Counted from the stretch's first letter, positions 29,032 through 38,352 are shown. The stretch: DNA of 64,000 nucleotides from JBNKVT01 sp050299335 (GCA_050299335.1 JBNKVT010000006.1:12302-76301), one strand, 5' to 3'. Notes: generated by a model from the sequence alone, not told the origin. Translations and numbers: made by a program.

Positions 29032-29492
29032 CCCGCGAACTCACCGGACGCCATGTCTTCTTCATCACCGCCGGGGCCTTCGCGGTGGTCATCGCCGCCA
29101 ACATGGCGATGCTCTACGCCTCGGTGACGACCTTTCCCGGGTTGGTGGTCGATAATTCCTATGTCGCCTCCCAATCCTTCGACGCCCGCGCAGAGGCCCA
29201 GCGAGCCCTCGGCTGGACAGTGGCTGCGGGCTACGAGGACGGGGCGGTGGCGCTTGCCCTGACCGGCCGCGATGACCAGCCAGTCGAGGCCACCATTCTG
29301 TCCGCCGAAATCGGCCGCCCGACCCTCGCCGCGTCGCCCCTGTTGCTGGACTTCGACCCGGTATTGGGCCGCTTTTCCGGCCCCGCCGATCTGGCCCCGG
29401 GCCTCTGGCAGCTTGACCTGACGGCCGAGGCCAGCGATGGCACCGTCTACGAGGCGCACATCGACCTCTACGTGCCTAAGGCCGCGCCATGA
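29028..29492 (+). CDS. ccoH: cbb3 oxidase assembly protein CcoH (FixH)
   Basis: A 154-aa one-span membrane protein with a large periplasmic domain, needed for cbb3 assembly. VFFITAGAFAVVIAANMAMLYAS is the membrane helix, followed by FPGLVVDNSYVASQSFD, which is typical of FixH. It overlaps both neighbours by four bases (ATGA), implying coupled translation. Confidence 0.93.
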   Translation: MTRELTGRHVFFITAGAFAVVIAANMAMLYASVTTFPGLVVDNSYVASQSFDARAEAQRALGWTVAAGYEDGAVALALTGRDDQPVEATILSAEIGRPTLAASPLLLDFDPVLGRFSGPADLAPGLWQLDLTAEASDGTVYEAHIDLYVPKAAP

Positions 29493-31657
29493 GCCATAGC
29501 GCCGCCTGTTCCGGTTGCGTTGCCGCCCCCGAGCCGCCTCCGGCACGTGTAAAGGCGATCGGAGAGACCGAACGCTACCAATTCGCGCTTCCCACGGTGC
29601 ATTGCGCCGCCTGTATCACGACGGTCGAGCGCGGTTTGAACGCGCTGCCCGATGTCGCCTCCGCACGGGTCAATCTCGGCCGAAAACGCGTCACCATCGA
29701 CGCCGCCCCGGGACTGGAACCGGCGCTGAAAGCAAGACTGGAGACGCTGGGATTCGAGGCCAATGTCCTGAACGGTGCGCTTCTGGAGCGCAGCACCGAC
29801 CCCGAGGGCCGCGCCCTTCTCGCCCGCATCGCCGTCGCCGGATTCGCCGCCATGAACGTCATGCTGCTGTCGGTCGCCGTCTGGTCCGGGGCCGAGGCCG
29901 CGACGCGCGACCTTCTGCACTGGGTTTCCGCCCTCATTGCCCTTCCCGCCGTCGCCTTCGCCGCCCTCCCGTTCTTCCGCAACGCCTGGTCCGCGCTCTC
30001 GCGCCGCCGCCTCAACATGGACGTCCCGATCTCGCTGGCGATCCTGCTCGCCACCGGCGTATCCCTCTCGGAACTATTCCGATCCGGCGCGCACGCCTAT
30101 TTCGATGCCGCCATCACGCTGACCTTTTTCCTGCTGATCGGCCGCTATCTCGACCATGTCACCCGCCGCGCCGCCCGGGACGCCGCCTCGGAACTCGCCG
30201 CGCTCGAAGTACTCCGGGCCGACCGGATCACCGCGACCGGCACCGAATCCGTCCTCGTAGAAGCCCTCGCTCCCGGCGATCTCGTCGCCATCGGGCCGGG
30301 ACAGCCGGTACCGGTGGATGGCGTGGTCACGCAAGGCGCGGGCGAGGTCGATACCGCGATTCTGACCGGCGAGACCTTGCCGCGTCCGGTCTCGGAAGGC
30401 ACCCTCCTCCATGCCGGGATGCGGCTTGTCGCGGGCTCGCTGACCCTGCGCACCGAAGGCATCGCAGGCAACACGCTTCTGGCGCGGATCGGCGAGATGG
30501 TGGCGCAGGCCGAACGGGCCCGTAACCGCTACACCGATCTCGCCGACCGCGCCGCCGCCATCTATGCCCCGCTCGTCCACCTGTTGGCCGCCGGGGCGTT
30601 CCTGTCCTGGGGCCTCGGCAGCGGCGACTGGCGGCTCGCCACCAACATCGCCGCCGCCGTCCTCATCATCACCTGCCCCTGCGCCCTCGGCCTCGCCGTC
30701 CCGGCGGTGCTGGCGGCCGCCAATGGCCGCCTGTTCCGGTCGCATGTGCTGTTGAAGGACGGCACGGCGCTGGAGCGGCTGGCGGGGATCGACACGGTGA
30801 TCTTCGACAAGACCGGCACGCTGACCACCGGCCGGATCCGCCTGATCGCGCCGGAGCTGAGCGACAATGACCTCCGCGTCGCTGCCGCCCTGGCGCAAGG
30901 CTCCTCCCATCCGATGGCCCGCGCGGTCCGCGAACAGGCGGCGGGGCTGGACCTGCCGGAGCTTCAGGACCTGACCGAGACCGCCGGGGCCGGGGTCGCA
31001 GCCCGCCTCGATGGCGTTCCGGTCCGGTTGGGGCGCGGCGACTGGGTCGGAGTGAGGGGCGATGACGACCATTCGACAAGCTGGCTGAAGATCGGCGACG
31101 CGGACCCCCGTCCGCTGCGCTTCGAGGACACCCCGCGCCCGGACGCCGCCGCCACCGTCGCTGCCCTGCGCGCCGAGGGGCTCGATATCCGGTTGCTGTC
31201 CGGCGACGCCACCGGCCCGGTCGCGCGTCTGGCGGTGGAACTGGGGATCGAGGCCTGGGCCAGCGGCGTCACCCCCGAGGACAAGGTCGCCCGTATCGAG
31301 ACGCTGAAGGCCGAGGGACGCCGCATGCTGATGGTCGGCGACGGGCTGAACGATACGGCGGCGCTGGCGGCGGCAGATGTGTCGATCTCGCCGGCCTCGG
31401 CCATCGAGGCCAGCCGCGCCTCGGCGGACATGATCGTCACCGACGGAGCCCTGATCCACGTGGCAGAGGCCTACGGGACCGCTCGGCAGGCCAAGCGCCG
31501 GATGCTGGAAAACTTCGGCATCTCTGCGGCATACAACCTCGTCGCCATCCCCATGGCACTCGCCGGGCTCGCCACACCGCTGATGGCGGCCTTGGCGATG
31601 TCGGCCTCGTCGGTTACGGTGTCCCTGAACGCGATGCGGCTGCGTAGAGGCGGATAA
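29489..31657 (+). CDS. ccoI: Copper-exporting P1B-type ATPase CcoI (FixI)
   Basis: ATP-driven copper pump that supplies CuB to the cbb3 oxidase. 722 aa: Cys-containing N-terminal segment (SGCVAAPE), an HMA domain with HCAACITTVERG, eight membrane spans, the ion-binding CPC in TCPCALGLA, the phosphorylation motif DKTGTLTTG, the HP locus SSHPMARAV and GDGLNDTAAL. The stop overlaps the ccoS start by one base. Confidence 0.96.
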   Translation: MSHSAACSGCVAAPEPPPARVKAIGETERYQFALPTVHCAACITTVERGLNALPDVASARVNLGRKRVTIDAAPGLEPALKARLETLGFEANVLNGALLERSTDPEGRALLARIAVAGFAAMNVMLLSVAVWSGAEAATRDLLHWVSALIALPAVAFAALPFFRNAWSALSRRRLNMDVPISLAILLATGVSLSELFRSGAHAYFDAAITLTFFLLIGRYLDHVTRRAARDAASELAALEVLRADRITATGTESVLVEALAPGDLVAIGPGQPVPVDGVVTQGAGEVDTAILTGETLPRPVSEGTLLHAGMRLVAGSLTLRTEGIAGNTLLARIGEMVAQAERARNRYTDLADRAAAIYAPLVHLLAAGAFLSWGLGSGDWRLATNIAAAVLIITCPCALGLAVPAVLAAANGRLFRSHVLLKDGTALERLAGIDTVIFDKTGTLTTGRIRLIAPELSDNDLRVAAALAQGSSHPMARAVREQAAGLDLPELQDLTETAGAGVAARLDGVPVRLGRGDWVGVRGDDDHSTSWLKIGDADPRPLRFEDTPRPDAAATVAALRAEGLDIRLLSGDATGPVARLAVELGIEAWASGVTPEDKVARIETLKAEGRRMLMVGDGLNDTAALAAADVSISPASAIEASRASADMIVTDGALIHVAEAYGTARQAKRRMLENFGISAAYNLVAIPMALAGLATPLMAALAMSASSVTVSLNAMRLRRGG

Positions 31658-31815
31658 TGAATGTGCTGCTGTTCCTGATCCCGGTCTCGGTGGGCCTCGG
31701 CGCGCTGGGTCTGGCGGCGTTCTTCTGGGCGCTTGGGCACCGGCAGTTCGACGACCCCGAAGGCGAGGCGGAACGCATCCTTTCGGACCGTTACGACGAC
31801 AGTCCAGAGGATTGA
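31657..31815 (+). CDS. ccoS: cbb3 oxidase assembly protein CcoS
   Basis: A 52-aa one-span protein needed for haem and copper insertion into CcoN. MNVLLFLIPVSVGLGALGLA begins the single helix, followed by the family's FFWALGHRQFDDPEGEAERIL. Its ATG shares the last base of the ccoI stop (TAATG), so it depends on ccoI translation. Confidence 0.94.
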   Translation: MNVLLFLIPVSVGLGALGLAAFFWALGHRQFDDPEGEAERILSDRYDDSPED

Positions 31816-31977
31816 CAGGCTCGGTCGATGTGGTGTCGGGCGGCTGGTGCGACGTCCTCGGGGCGTGTTCCGGCGGCTCCGGTGGGGATAACTGACGCCA
31901 AAATGAAGGGATACGCACCCTGCGAGGCAATTCTCGGAGATTGTGAAGCCGGGGCTTCCATCGGGGGGCGGGACACA

Positions 31978-31999
31978 ATACATAGGGACAAATATGTAT
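31978..31999. promoter_or_regulatory. Perfect inverted repeat in the tatA leader
   Basis: ATACATA (31978-31984) and TATGTAT (31993-31999) flank eight bases, 40 bases ahead of the tatA start. It is much more AT-rich than its surroundings and may be an operator or a 5' UTR hairpin for tatABC. Confidence 0.5.
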
Positions 32000-32038
32000 G
32001 GGTGCGCCCGCGCGGCCCAAAAGTACCGGAGGAGCAAG

Positions 32039-32257
32039 ATGCTCAACAATATCGGCCTTCCAGGCATTCTTCTGATCGCTGTCGTGGTGTTGGTCCTGTT
32101 CGGCCGCGGCAAGATTTCCTCGCTGATGGGCGAGGTCGGCAAGGGCATCACCTCGTTCAAGAAAGGCGTGAGCGAGGGCAAGCAGGAGCTTGAGGACGCC
32201 TCGAAAGAGGCCGAGACCCAGGCCCGCGACGTCACCCCGGAGAACGACAAGGCCTGA
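32039..32257 (+). CDS. tatA: Sec-independent translocase protein TatA
   Basis: Pore-forming component of the twin-arginine export system. 72 aa: the N-terminal helix IGLPGILLIAVVVLVLFGRGKI with the conserved FGRGK hinge, the amphipathic helix GEVGKGITSFKKGV, then an acidic tail. GGAGGAGC before the ATG at 32039 fixes the start; the frame is open earlier without similarity. First gene of tatABC. Confidence 0.95.
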   Translation: MLNNIGLPGILLIAVVVLVLFGRGKISSLMGEVGKGITSFKKGVSEGKQELEDASKEAETQARDVTPENDKA

Positions 32258-32279
32258 GGCCTGAACGAAGGCCAGCCCC

Positions 32280-32777
32280 ATGTTCGATATCGGGTTCACC
32301 GAGCTTCTGCTGATCGGGATCGTGGCGCTGATCGTCGTCGGCCCCAAGGACCTGCCCGGTATGTTCCGCACCGCGGGACGGTTCATGGGCAAGGCCCGCG
32401 GCATGGCCCGCGAGTTCCAGCGTTCGATGGAGGCCGCCGCCGATGAAAGCGGGCTGAAGGAGGCGACCGACACCCTGAAGGGCGTCGGCAACATCGCTTC
32501 AGGCCCCAAGAAGGCGGCATCGAGCTTTGCCAAGGATATCCTGAACGACGAGGCCGAGGCCCCGGCCAAGCCGAAACCGACCCCGGCGGCCGACGCGCCG
32601 AAAGGCGAAGCGGCGAAACCGAAGGCTGTGGCCAAACCGACCGAGCCTGCGAAGGCCGGGGCGGGCCCTTCCAAGCCCGCGCCGTCGAAACCGGCTTCGA
32701 CCGCCAGATCCAAGGCGGTGAAACCCGCCAGGCCCCGTGCTGCAAAGTCCGCTGGCACCGAGAAGGCAAAGAGCTGA
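32280..32777 (+). CDS. tatB: Sec-independent translocase protein TatB
   Basis: Substrate-receptor partner of TatC. MFDIGFTELLLIGIVALIVV with GPKDLPG is the TatB signature (Glu8 and the Gly-Pro hinge). Residues 75-165 form a long low-complexity Ala/Pro/Lys-rich tail, longer than in E. coli but usual in alphaproteobacteria. One base separates it from tatC. Confidence 0.93.
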   Translation: MFDIGFTELLLIGIVALIVVGPKDLPGMFRTAGRFMGKARGMAREFQRSMEAAADESGLKEATDTLKGVGNIASGPKKAASSFAKDILNDEAEAPAKPKPTPAADAPKGEAAKPKAVAKPTEPAKAGAGPSKPAPSKPASTARSKAVKPARPRAAKSAGTEKAKS

Positions 32778-32778
32778 C

Positions 32779-33690
32779 ATGGCCGCCGACAACGATATCG
32801 ACGACAGCACGGCGCCGCTGATCGAGCATCTGGCCGAACTGCGCAGCCGCCTGATCCACTCGGTCGTGGCCTTCATCATCGGTATGGTGATCTGCTTTTC
32901 GGTCTGGCAACCGATCTTCGATTTCCTTGCCCAACCGATCTGCGACGCGCTGGCCGAACTGGGGCAGGATTGCAACCTGCAGCTCATCAAGCTGCAGGAA
33001 GGCTTCATGACCGCCATCCGCATCTCGCTTTTCGGCGGTTTCGTGCTGGCCTTTCCCTATATCGGCTACCAGATGTGGCGTTTCGTGGCACCGGGCCTTT
33101 ATCGCAATGAAAAGAACGCCTTTCTGCCCTTCATGATCGCCTCGCCGGCGCTGTTCATCACCGGGGCGGCCTTTGCCTATTACGTCGTCACCCCGCTGGC
33201 CTTCAACTTCTTCCTCGGCTTTCAGCAGGGCCAGGGCGGCAGCGTCGATGCCGAGACCGGCGAAATGGTCGCGGGCGCAGGTGCCGTGATCGTCTTTCAG
33301 GGCTCGATGGAGGAATATCTCGGCCTGACCCTGAAATTCCTCATGGCTTTCGGCCTTTGTTTCCAGTTGCCGGTGCTGCTGACGCTGATGGGCAAGGCTG
33401 GGCTTGTCTCGGCGCAGGGGCTGAAGAACGTGCGCAAATATGCGGTGGTCGGCATCCTGGTGCTGGCCGCCGTCGTCACCCCGCCGGACGTTATCACGCA
33501 GGTAATCCTTTTCGTCGTAGTTTACGGGCTCTACGAGGTTTCGATCCAACTCGTCACCATTGTTGAACGCAACCGCGAGGCGCGGATGCGGGCCGAGGGG
33601 ACCTGGTTCGAGGATGACGACGAAGACGACGAGGCGGCGGCCACGGAGGCGGCCACGCCCGCCACCCAGGCCGAAGGGAACAACCCATGA
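32779..33690 (+). CDS. tatC: Sec-independent translocase protein TatC
   Basis: Six-span membrane core of the Tat translocase that reads twin-arginine signals. 303 aa: PLIEHLAELRSRL at the N terminus carries the signal-binding Glu, and six hydrophobic segments follow, with QMWRFVAPGLYRNEKN and VVTPPDVITQ typical of the family. An acidic tail (EDDDEDDEAAAT) extends the end. It overlaps the next gene by four bases. Confidence 0.96.
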   Translation: MAADNDIDDSTAPLIEHLAELRSRLIHSVVAFIIGMVICFSVWQPIFDFLAQPICDALAELGQDCNLQLIKLQEGFMTAIRISLFGGFVLAFPYIGYQMWRFVAPGLYRNEKNAFLPFMIASPALFITGAAFAYYVVTPLAFNFFLGFQQGQGGSVDAETGEMVAGAGAVIVFQGSMEEYLGLTLKFLMAFGLCFQLPVLLTLMGKAGLVSAQGLKNVRKYAVVGILVLAAVVTPPDVITQVILFVVVYGLYEVSIQLVTIVERNREARMRAEGTWFEDDDEDDEAAATEAATPATQAEGNNP

Positions 33691-34526
33691 ACGACGATCT
33701 CCTGACCCGGATCGCCGAGGCCCTGGAACGCATCGCCCCGCCGCCGATGGCCGCGCCCGACTTCAGCGCCGCCGAGGCCTTTGTCTGGCATGTCGAACCG
33801 GGCCGCCTGGTGCCGGTCGACAAGGTCAACCGCGTCGATCTCGGCCAGCTTGTCGGCATTAACCGCAACCGTGATATCCTTCTGGCCAATACAAGGCAGT
33901 TCGCCGCCGGATATGCCGCCAACAACGTGCTGTTGTGGGGCGCGCGCGGCATGGGCAAATCCTCGCTTGTCAAGGCCGTCCATGGCGAGACCCTGACCGA
34001 ACACCCGAACCTGAAGCTTGTCGAGATCCAGCGCGAGGACATCTCAAGTGTCGGCCGGTTGCTGCACTATCTGCGCAAGGCACCGGAGCGGTTCGTGCTG
34101 TTTTGCGACGATCTGAGTTTCGACCACGAGGACACCCATTACAAGTCGCTCAAGGCCGTGCTCGATGGCGGGGTCGAGGGCAGGCCCGAGAACGTGATTT
34201 TCTACGCCACCTCCAACCGCCGCCACCTGATGCCTCGCTCGATGGTCGAGAACGAAACCGGCACCGCGATTGCCCCTTCGGAGGATACCGAAGAGAGGGT
34301 TTCGCTCTCGGACCGGTTCGGCCTCTGGCTGGGGTTCCACGGCTGCGACCAGGACCAGTATCTTGCCATGGTGCGCGGCTATTGCGACGCCTATGGGATC
34401 GAGATCGACGACGAGACCCTGAGAGCCGAGGCGATCGAATGGCAACAGACGCGCGGTGCCCGTTCGGGACGTGTCGCCTGGCAATTCGTCACCGACCTTG
34501 CCGGTCGCCACGGCATCGCCGTCTGA
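33687..34526 (+). CDS. DUF815 family AAA+ ATPase
   Basis: A 279-aa P-loop ATPase of the DUF815 family, uncharacterised and common in alphaproteobacteria. Walker A is GARGMGKSS at 85-93; the Walker B region reads FVLFCDDLSFD; FYATSNRRHLMP contains sensor 1 (Asn). It overlaps tatC and abuts the next gene, so it belongs to the tat-downstream operon, though a link to protein export is unproved. Confidence 0.87.
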   Translation: MNDDLLTRIAEALERIAPPPMAAPDFSAAEAFVWHVEPGRLVPVDKVNRVDLGQLVGINRNRDILLANTRQFAAGYAANNVLLWGARGMGKSSLVKAVHGETLTEHPNLKLVEIQREDISSVGRLLHYLRKAPERFVLFCDDLSFDHEDTHYKSLKAVLDGGVEGRPENVIFYATSNRRHLMPRSMVENETGTAIAPSEDTEERVSLSDRFGLWLGFHGCDQDQYLAMVRGYCDAYGIEIDDETLRAEAIEWQQTRGARSGRVAWQFVTDLAGRHGIAV

Positions 34527-35534
34527 ATGTCAGACCTTGTGCGCCTCAGCCTCGCCGAGGCGCACGCGCTCTGCGTCGCGGCGCTGACCGCGTCCGACAC
34601 CGCGCCCGAGAATGCCGAAAGCGTGGCGGCGGCTCTCGTCTCGGCCGAGGCAAGCGGGCAGGGCGGCCACGGTCTGTCCCGCATCCCCTCCTATACCGGC
34701 CAGTCGAAATCCGGCAAGGTCAACGGCCGCGCCATCCCGGTCCTGCACGAGATCCGTCCGGCCGTCATCCGCATCAATGCCGGTAACGGTTTTGCCTTTC
34801 CCGCCTTCGACCGCGCGCTGCCCGAACTCGCTGTCCGTGCCGCGACCCATGGGCTGGCACTGGCCACCATCGCCCATTCCCATCATTTCGGCGTCGCCGG
34901 CTGGCATTGCGAGCGCCTCGCCGAGCAGGGCTGCATCGTGTTCGTCTACGGCAACGCCCCAAAGGCCCTGGCCCCCTGGGGGGCGACCGAACCGGTGCTC
35001 GGAACCTCGCCCATCGCCTTCGCCGCCCCGGGGCCCGACGCGCCCATTGTCATCGACATGGCCACAACGGCGGTCGCAAGGGGCAAGATCCTCGCCGCCC
35101 GCGAGATCGGCGAGCCGATCCCCGAGGGCTGGGCCCTCGGTCCCGACGGACGGCCCACCACCGACGCCGCCACGGCGCTGCAAGGCACCGTCGCGCCCAT
35201 GGCCGGCGCCAAGGGCGCGGCCCTGTCTCTGATGGTCGAGATCATGTCCGCCTGTCTCACCGGCGCGGCCCTGGCCGCCGAAGCGTCCGGCCTGTTCGAC
35301 CCCGAGGGCCCGCCGCCCGATCTCGGCCAGACCGTGATCGCCATCGACGCGTCCCTGGTGTCGGGCGGAATGTTTGCAACCAGGATGGCCGATCTGGTAT
35401 CGATCTATGACAAACTGGAGGGTGCCCGCCTGCCTGGCACAAGGCGGCTGGCGGAACGGGAAAAAGCGGCGCGCGAGGGGTTGCACCTGAAAACCGCGCT
35501 CATCGAGCAGATCAGGGGGATTGCAGGGACATGA
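34527..35534 (+). CDS. Ldh/YbiC-family NAD(P)-dependent 2-hydroxyacid oxidoreductase
   Basis: A 335-aa member of the malate/L-lactate/sulfolactate dehydrogenase (Ldh_2) family, distinct from classical Rossmann LDHs. QGGHGLSRIPSY carries the catalytic-site Gly-His-Gly, SHHFGVAGW the active-site His pair, and PIVIDMATTAVARGKI the nucleotide-binding loop. Its substrate (malate, ureidoglycolate, sulfolactate and others occur) cannot be told from sequence. The start abuts the DUF815 stop and the stop overlaps galM by four bases. Confidence 0.85.
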   Translation: MSDLVRLSLAEAHALCVAALTASDTAPENAESVAAALVSAEASGQGGHGLSRIPSYTGQSKSGKVNGRAIPVLHEIRPAVIRINAGNGFAFPAFDRALPELAVRAATHGLALATIAHSHHFGVAGWHCERLAEQGCIVFVYGNAPKALAPWGATEPVLGTSPIAFAAPGPDAPIVIDMATTAVARGKILAAREIGEPIPEGWALGPDGRPTTDAATALQGTVAPMAGAKGAALSLMVEIMSACLTGAALAAEASGLFDPEGPPPDLGQTVIAIDASLVSGGMFATRMADLVSIYDKLEGARLPGTRRLAEREKAAREGLHLKTALIEQIRGIAGT

Positions 35535-36508
35535 TCACCACGCGCGAATTTGGCGAGCACGAAGGCCAGAAGATCACCGAGGCGACCCTCGACAGCGGCA
35601 AGGCCAGGGTCTCGATCCTCAATTACGGCTGTATCTTCCGCGATTGGCAGGTGGCGGGGCGCAAGGTGATCCTCGGCTTCGACGATTTCACCGACTACAT
35701 CCCCAATACCTGGTGTTTCGGCATCCTCGCCGGCCGCGTCGCCAACCGTATCAGGGCTGGTCGTTTCAGCCTCGGCGGGCAGGCGTACCAGCTGAACTGC
35801 AACGACGGCGACAATCATCTCCATGGCGGGCCCCTGGGCCTCGGTCGGCGGATCTGGCAGATGGAGACCTCCGGTGATACCTTGCATCTGCGCTACCACA
35901 GCTCCGCCGGCGAGGAGAATTACCCCGGTACCGTCGATTTCGATGTCGCCATCACCCTCGACGGCACAACCCTGACCATGGACATGTCGGCACGCGCCGA
36001 TACGTTCACGCCGATCAATCTCGCCCAGCACAATTACTACAATCTCGACGGCGCGGGCGACATTCTCGGGCACCGGCTGCAGGTCGCCGCCGACAAATAT
36101 ACCGAGACCGACGACGCCCTAATCCCCACCGGCGCCATCCTGCCGGTCGCGGGAACGCATCTCGATTTCCGGGAGGCCCGAAGTATCGGAGAGATTGACC
36201 CGGCGCGCATCGGTATCGACGACAATCTGGTTCTCAATCCCGACCGCAACCCGTTCGATCCCGCCGCGACCCTGACTGCCGATAGCGGCCTGACGCTGCG
36301 TCTCTGGACAGACCAGCCTGGCCTGCAGCTCTTCAACGGTCCGGTTCTGAATGTGTCTGCCTCCAACGGCAAACACCTGGGGCCGTTCAGCGGCCTCTGC
36401 CTCGAAGCCCAGCATTTTCCCGATTCGGTGAACCACCCAGAGTGGCCATCGATCATAGCAGGCCCGGAAGCGCCCTATTCCCAGAAGCTGGTCATCGACA
36501 TCGCGTAA
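35531..36508 (+). CDS. galM: Aldose 1-epimerase (mutarotase)
   Basis: Interconverts alpha and beta anomers of galactose or glucose. 325 aa, a beta-supersandwich with catalytic His residues in DNHLHGGPLG and NLAQHNYYNLDG and the general base Glu near CLEAQHFPDS. Slightly short but otherwise typical. It is the last gene of the tat-DUF815-Ldh-galM run; no other sugar genes adjoin, so the sugar served is unknown. Confidence 0.92.
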   Translation: MITTREFGEHEGQKITEATLDSGKARVSILNYGCIFRDWQVAGRKVILGFDDFTDYIPNTWCFGILAGRVANRIRAGRFSLGGQAYQLNCNDGDNHLHGGPLGLGRRIWQMETSGDTLHLRYHSSAGEENYPGTVDFDVAITLDGTTLTMDMSARADTFTPINLAQHNYYNLDGAGDILGHRLQVAADKYTETDDALIPTGAILPVAGTHLDFREARSIGEIDPARIGIDDNLVLNPDRNPFDPAATLTADSGLTLRLWTDQPGLQLFNGPVLNVSASNGKHLGPFSGLCLEAQHFPDSVNHPEWPSIIAGPEAPYSQKLVIDIA

Positions 36509-36540
36509 GCGCGCGCGGCGTGAGCAGCGACGAGGAGGCG

Positions 36541-36586
36541 CCGAAATATTTCAAATATTTCGGCCGCATTTTTTGAAAAAATGCGG
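36541..36586. repeat. Tandem double palindrome, copy 1
   Basis: Two perfect 23-nt palindromes lie end to end: 36541-36563 (CCGAAATATTT arms around one C) and 36564-36586 (CCGCATTTTTT arms around one G). They are strikingly AT-rich for this genome. The same unit recurs in the same orientation at 38284-38328 on the other side of rhlE. Confidence 0.88.
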
Positions 36587-36684
36587 GGCGCGGGATGTGG
36601 AGACCTCGTCCGAGAAGCCATGGGTGCGGAACACCCGCTTCACGCCGATGGTTTAATAGATTTGTTCAGCGATTGCAAGAACTT

Positions 36685-36712
36685 GAGGGGCGTTTCACAG
36701 GAAACACCCCTC
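36685..36712 (-). terminator. Terminator-like hairpin after rhlE
   Basis: GAGGGGCGTTTC (36685-36696) pairs with GAAACACCCCTC (36701-36712) apart from one C-A mismatch, around ACAG. It starts 16 bases beyond the rhlE stop on the minus strand, but only a weak T-containing stretch follows. Confidence 0.6.
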
Positions 36713-36727
36713 CGAAGACACGCCGCC

Positions 36728-37966
36728 TCAGGCCGCCATACGGGCAGTGGCGCGTCGGGGGCGCCGGCGGCGTTTTGGGGACGACTTGCCTGAGGGTTTG
36801 CCGCCCTGTTTCCGGACGGGCTTGGCAGGGGCTTCCGGTTGCCAGCTCTGGCCTCCAGCCACCGGGATGGCCTGGCCGAGGGTCTTTTCGATGTCTCTCA
36901 GCTGGCCCATCTCGCCCGGAGCGCAATAAGCGATGGCCGCGCCATCACGGCCGGCGCGCGCGGTACGGCCGATCCGGTGGACATAGTTGGCCGGAACATT
37001 GGGCAGGTCGAAATTATAGACGTGCCGGACATCCGGAATGTCGAGCCCGCGAGCGGCGACGTCAGTGGCGACCAGCACTTTCAGCGAGCCCTTGCGGAAG
37101 GCAGCCAACGCCCGGTCACGCTGACCCTGCGACTTGTTGCCGTGGATCGATCCGGCGGCAAAGCCGGCTTTGTCCAGGGCTTTCATCAGCCGCTCGGCGC
37201 CGTGCTTGGTGCGAGCGAAGACGAGGGCAAGGTCACCCGGGTGACGCGCGAGATGAGAGATCAGGAGGCGACCCTTCTCGGACTGGGTAACGAAATGCAG
37301 GCTCTGGGCGATCTTTTCGACTGGCCGGCCCGGAGGGGTGATTTCGACCCGGACCGGGTCGTTCAGATAGGTCCGGGCCAGCGCCTCGAGCTGTTTGGCC
37401 ATGGTCGCCGAAAAGAGCATGGTCTGGCGCTCGGAAGGCAGGAGCGGGGCTATGCGGCGGAGTGCATGGATGAAGCCCATGTCAAGCATCTGGTCGGCCT
37501 CGTCGAGGACCAGAAAGCGGGTCTCGTCGAGGCGGACGGCACGGCGGTCGAGAAGGTCGATCAGCCGGCCAGGCGTGGCGATGAGGATATCGGTGCCGCG
37601 GGCCAGCGTCTGCACCTGCTTGTTGATCGATGCCCCCCCGACGACGAGAGTGATCCGGAGATGCGAGCCTCTTGAATAAGCGCGGAGGTTGTCGAGAATC
37701 TGGCCCGCCAGTTCGCGGGTCGGGGCGAGAATCAGGCTGCCGGCCGCCTTTGGCGCGGGGGCGATGCCGAGACCGGACATGATCTGGATAAGCGGCAGTC
37801 CGAAGGCGGCGGTCTTGCCGGTGCCGGTCTGAGCGAGGCCGAGGACGTCGCGGTTCTTAAGGGCGGATGGGATGGCCTGGGCCTGGATCGGGGTGGGTTC
37901 AGTGATATTCTGCTCGGCCAGTTTGGCCGAGAGATGGGCGTTGAGCCCAAGGGATTCAAAAGTCAA
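36728..37966 (-). CDS. rhlE: DEAD-box ATP-dependent RNA helicase
   Basis: RNA-unwinding helicase for ribosome assembly or mRNA turnover. 412 aa: Q motif (FESLGLN...PTPIQAQAIP), Walker A AQTGTGKTA, PTRELAGQ, DEAD in VLDEADQML, SAT, and HRIGRTARAGRDG in the second RecA domain; the C terminus is a basic, Arg/Lys/Pro-rich tail that would bind RNA. It resembles RhlE more than DbpA or CsdA. Its 5' leader of almost 390 bases holds the second double palindrome. Confidence 0.93.
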   Translation of the reverse strand: MTFESLGLNAHLSAKLAEQNITEPTPIQAQAIPSALKNRDVLGLAQTGTGKTAAFGLPLIQIMSGLGIAPAPKAAGSLILAPTRELAGQILDNLRAYSRGSHLRITLVVGGASINKQVQTLARGTDILIATPGRLIDLLDRRAVRLDETRFLVLDEADQMLDMGFIHALRRIAPLLPSERQTMLFSATMAKQLEALARTYLNDPVRVEITPPGRPVEKIAQSLHFVTQSEKGRLLISHLARHPGDLALVFARTKHGAERLMKALDKAGFAAGSIHGNKSQGQRDRALAAFRKGSLKVLVATDVAARGLDIPDVRHVYNFDLPNVPANYVHRIGRTARAGRDGAAIAYCAPGEMGQLRDIEKTLGQAIPVAGGQSWQPEAPAKPVRKQGGKPSGKSSPKRRRRPRRATARMAA

Positions 37967-38352
37967 TTCGGTTTCCTTGCCGGTGCCGGGACTTACCCGG
38001 GGCCGGATATATAGATCTGCCTCCGGCGTCCTTGCGGACGCGGAGAGGCTTGTGGCGGCGCCGAGCTGACCTTCTGGACCGGATGTCCGTAAGGCCGTGG
38101 CGCTGAACCCAAGCGTGACTGGGAACGGATGGTCGCGGGGTCCTTTCGTGGGCGTATTGGGCCCGACGGTCTGTTCACGCGTCAGGGGACGACCGCTTGC
38201 AACTGGAAATGGCGGATCGGGCGGGATATGTCAATGGGCATGACCGAATTTGTGCCAGGCCACCACTGCGAAGAATGCCGGAGCCGAAATATTTCAAATA
38301 TTTCGGCCGCATTTTTTGAAAAATGCGGGCGGCGGCGGAACCGGGAGTCGGG
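37967..38352. other. Intergenic region upstream of rhlE
   Basis: The 386 bases hold the leader and promoter of rhlE and the second double palindrome. No coding frame with family features is seen. The long leader would suit cold- or autoregulation as in other DEAD-box genes, but no specific element is recognised. Confidence 0.5.
38284..38328. repeat. Tandem double palindrome, copy 2
   Basis: Identical to the copy at 36541 except that the second palindrome has lost one A. It begins 24 bases beyond the hydrolase stop at 38353 (minus strand), so it also lies in that gene's 3' region. Confidence 0.88.

Noticed and set aside
30074..32758. An 894-codon open frame on the minus strand opposite ccoI-tatB
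   Set aside because: It lies antisense to five well-supported genes, has low-complexity composition and no family features; long antisense frames are expected at this GC content.
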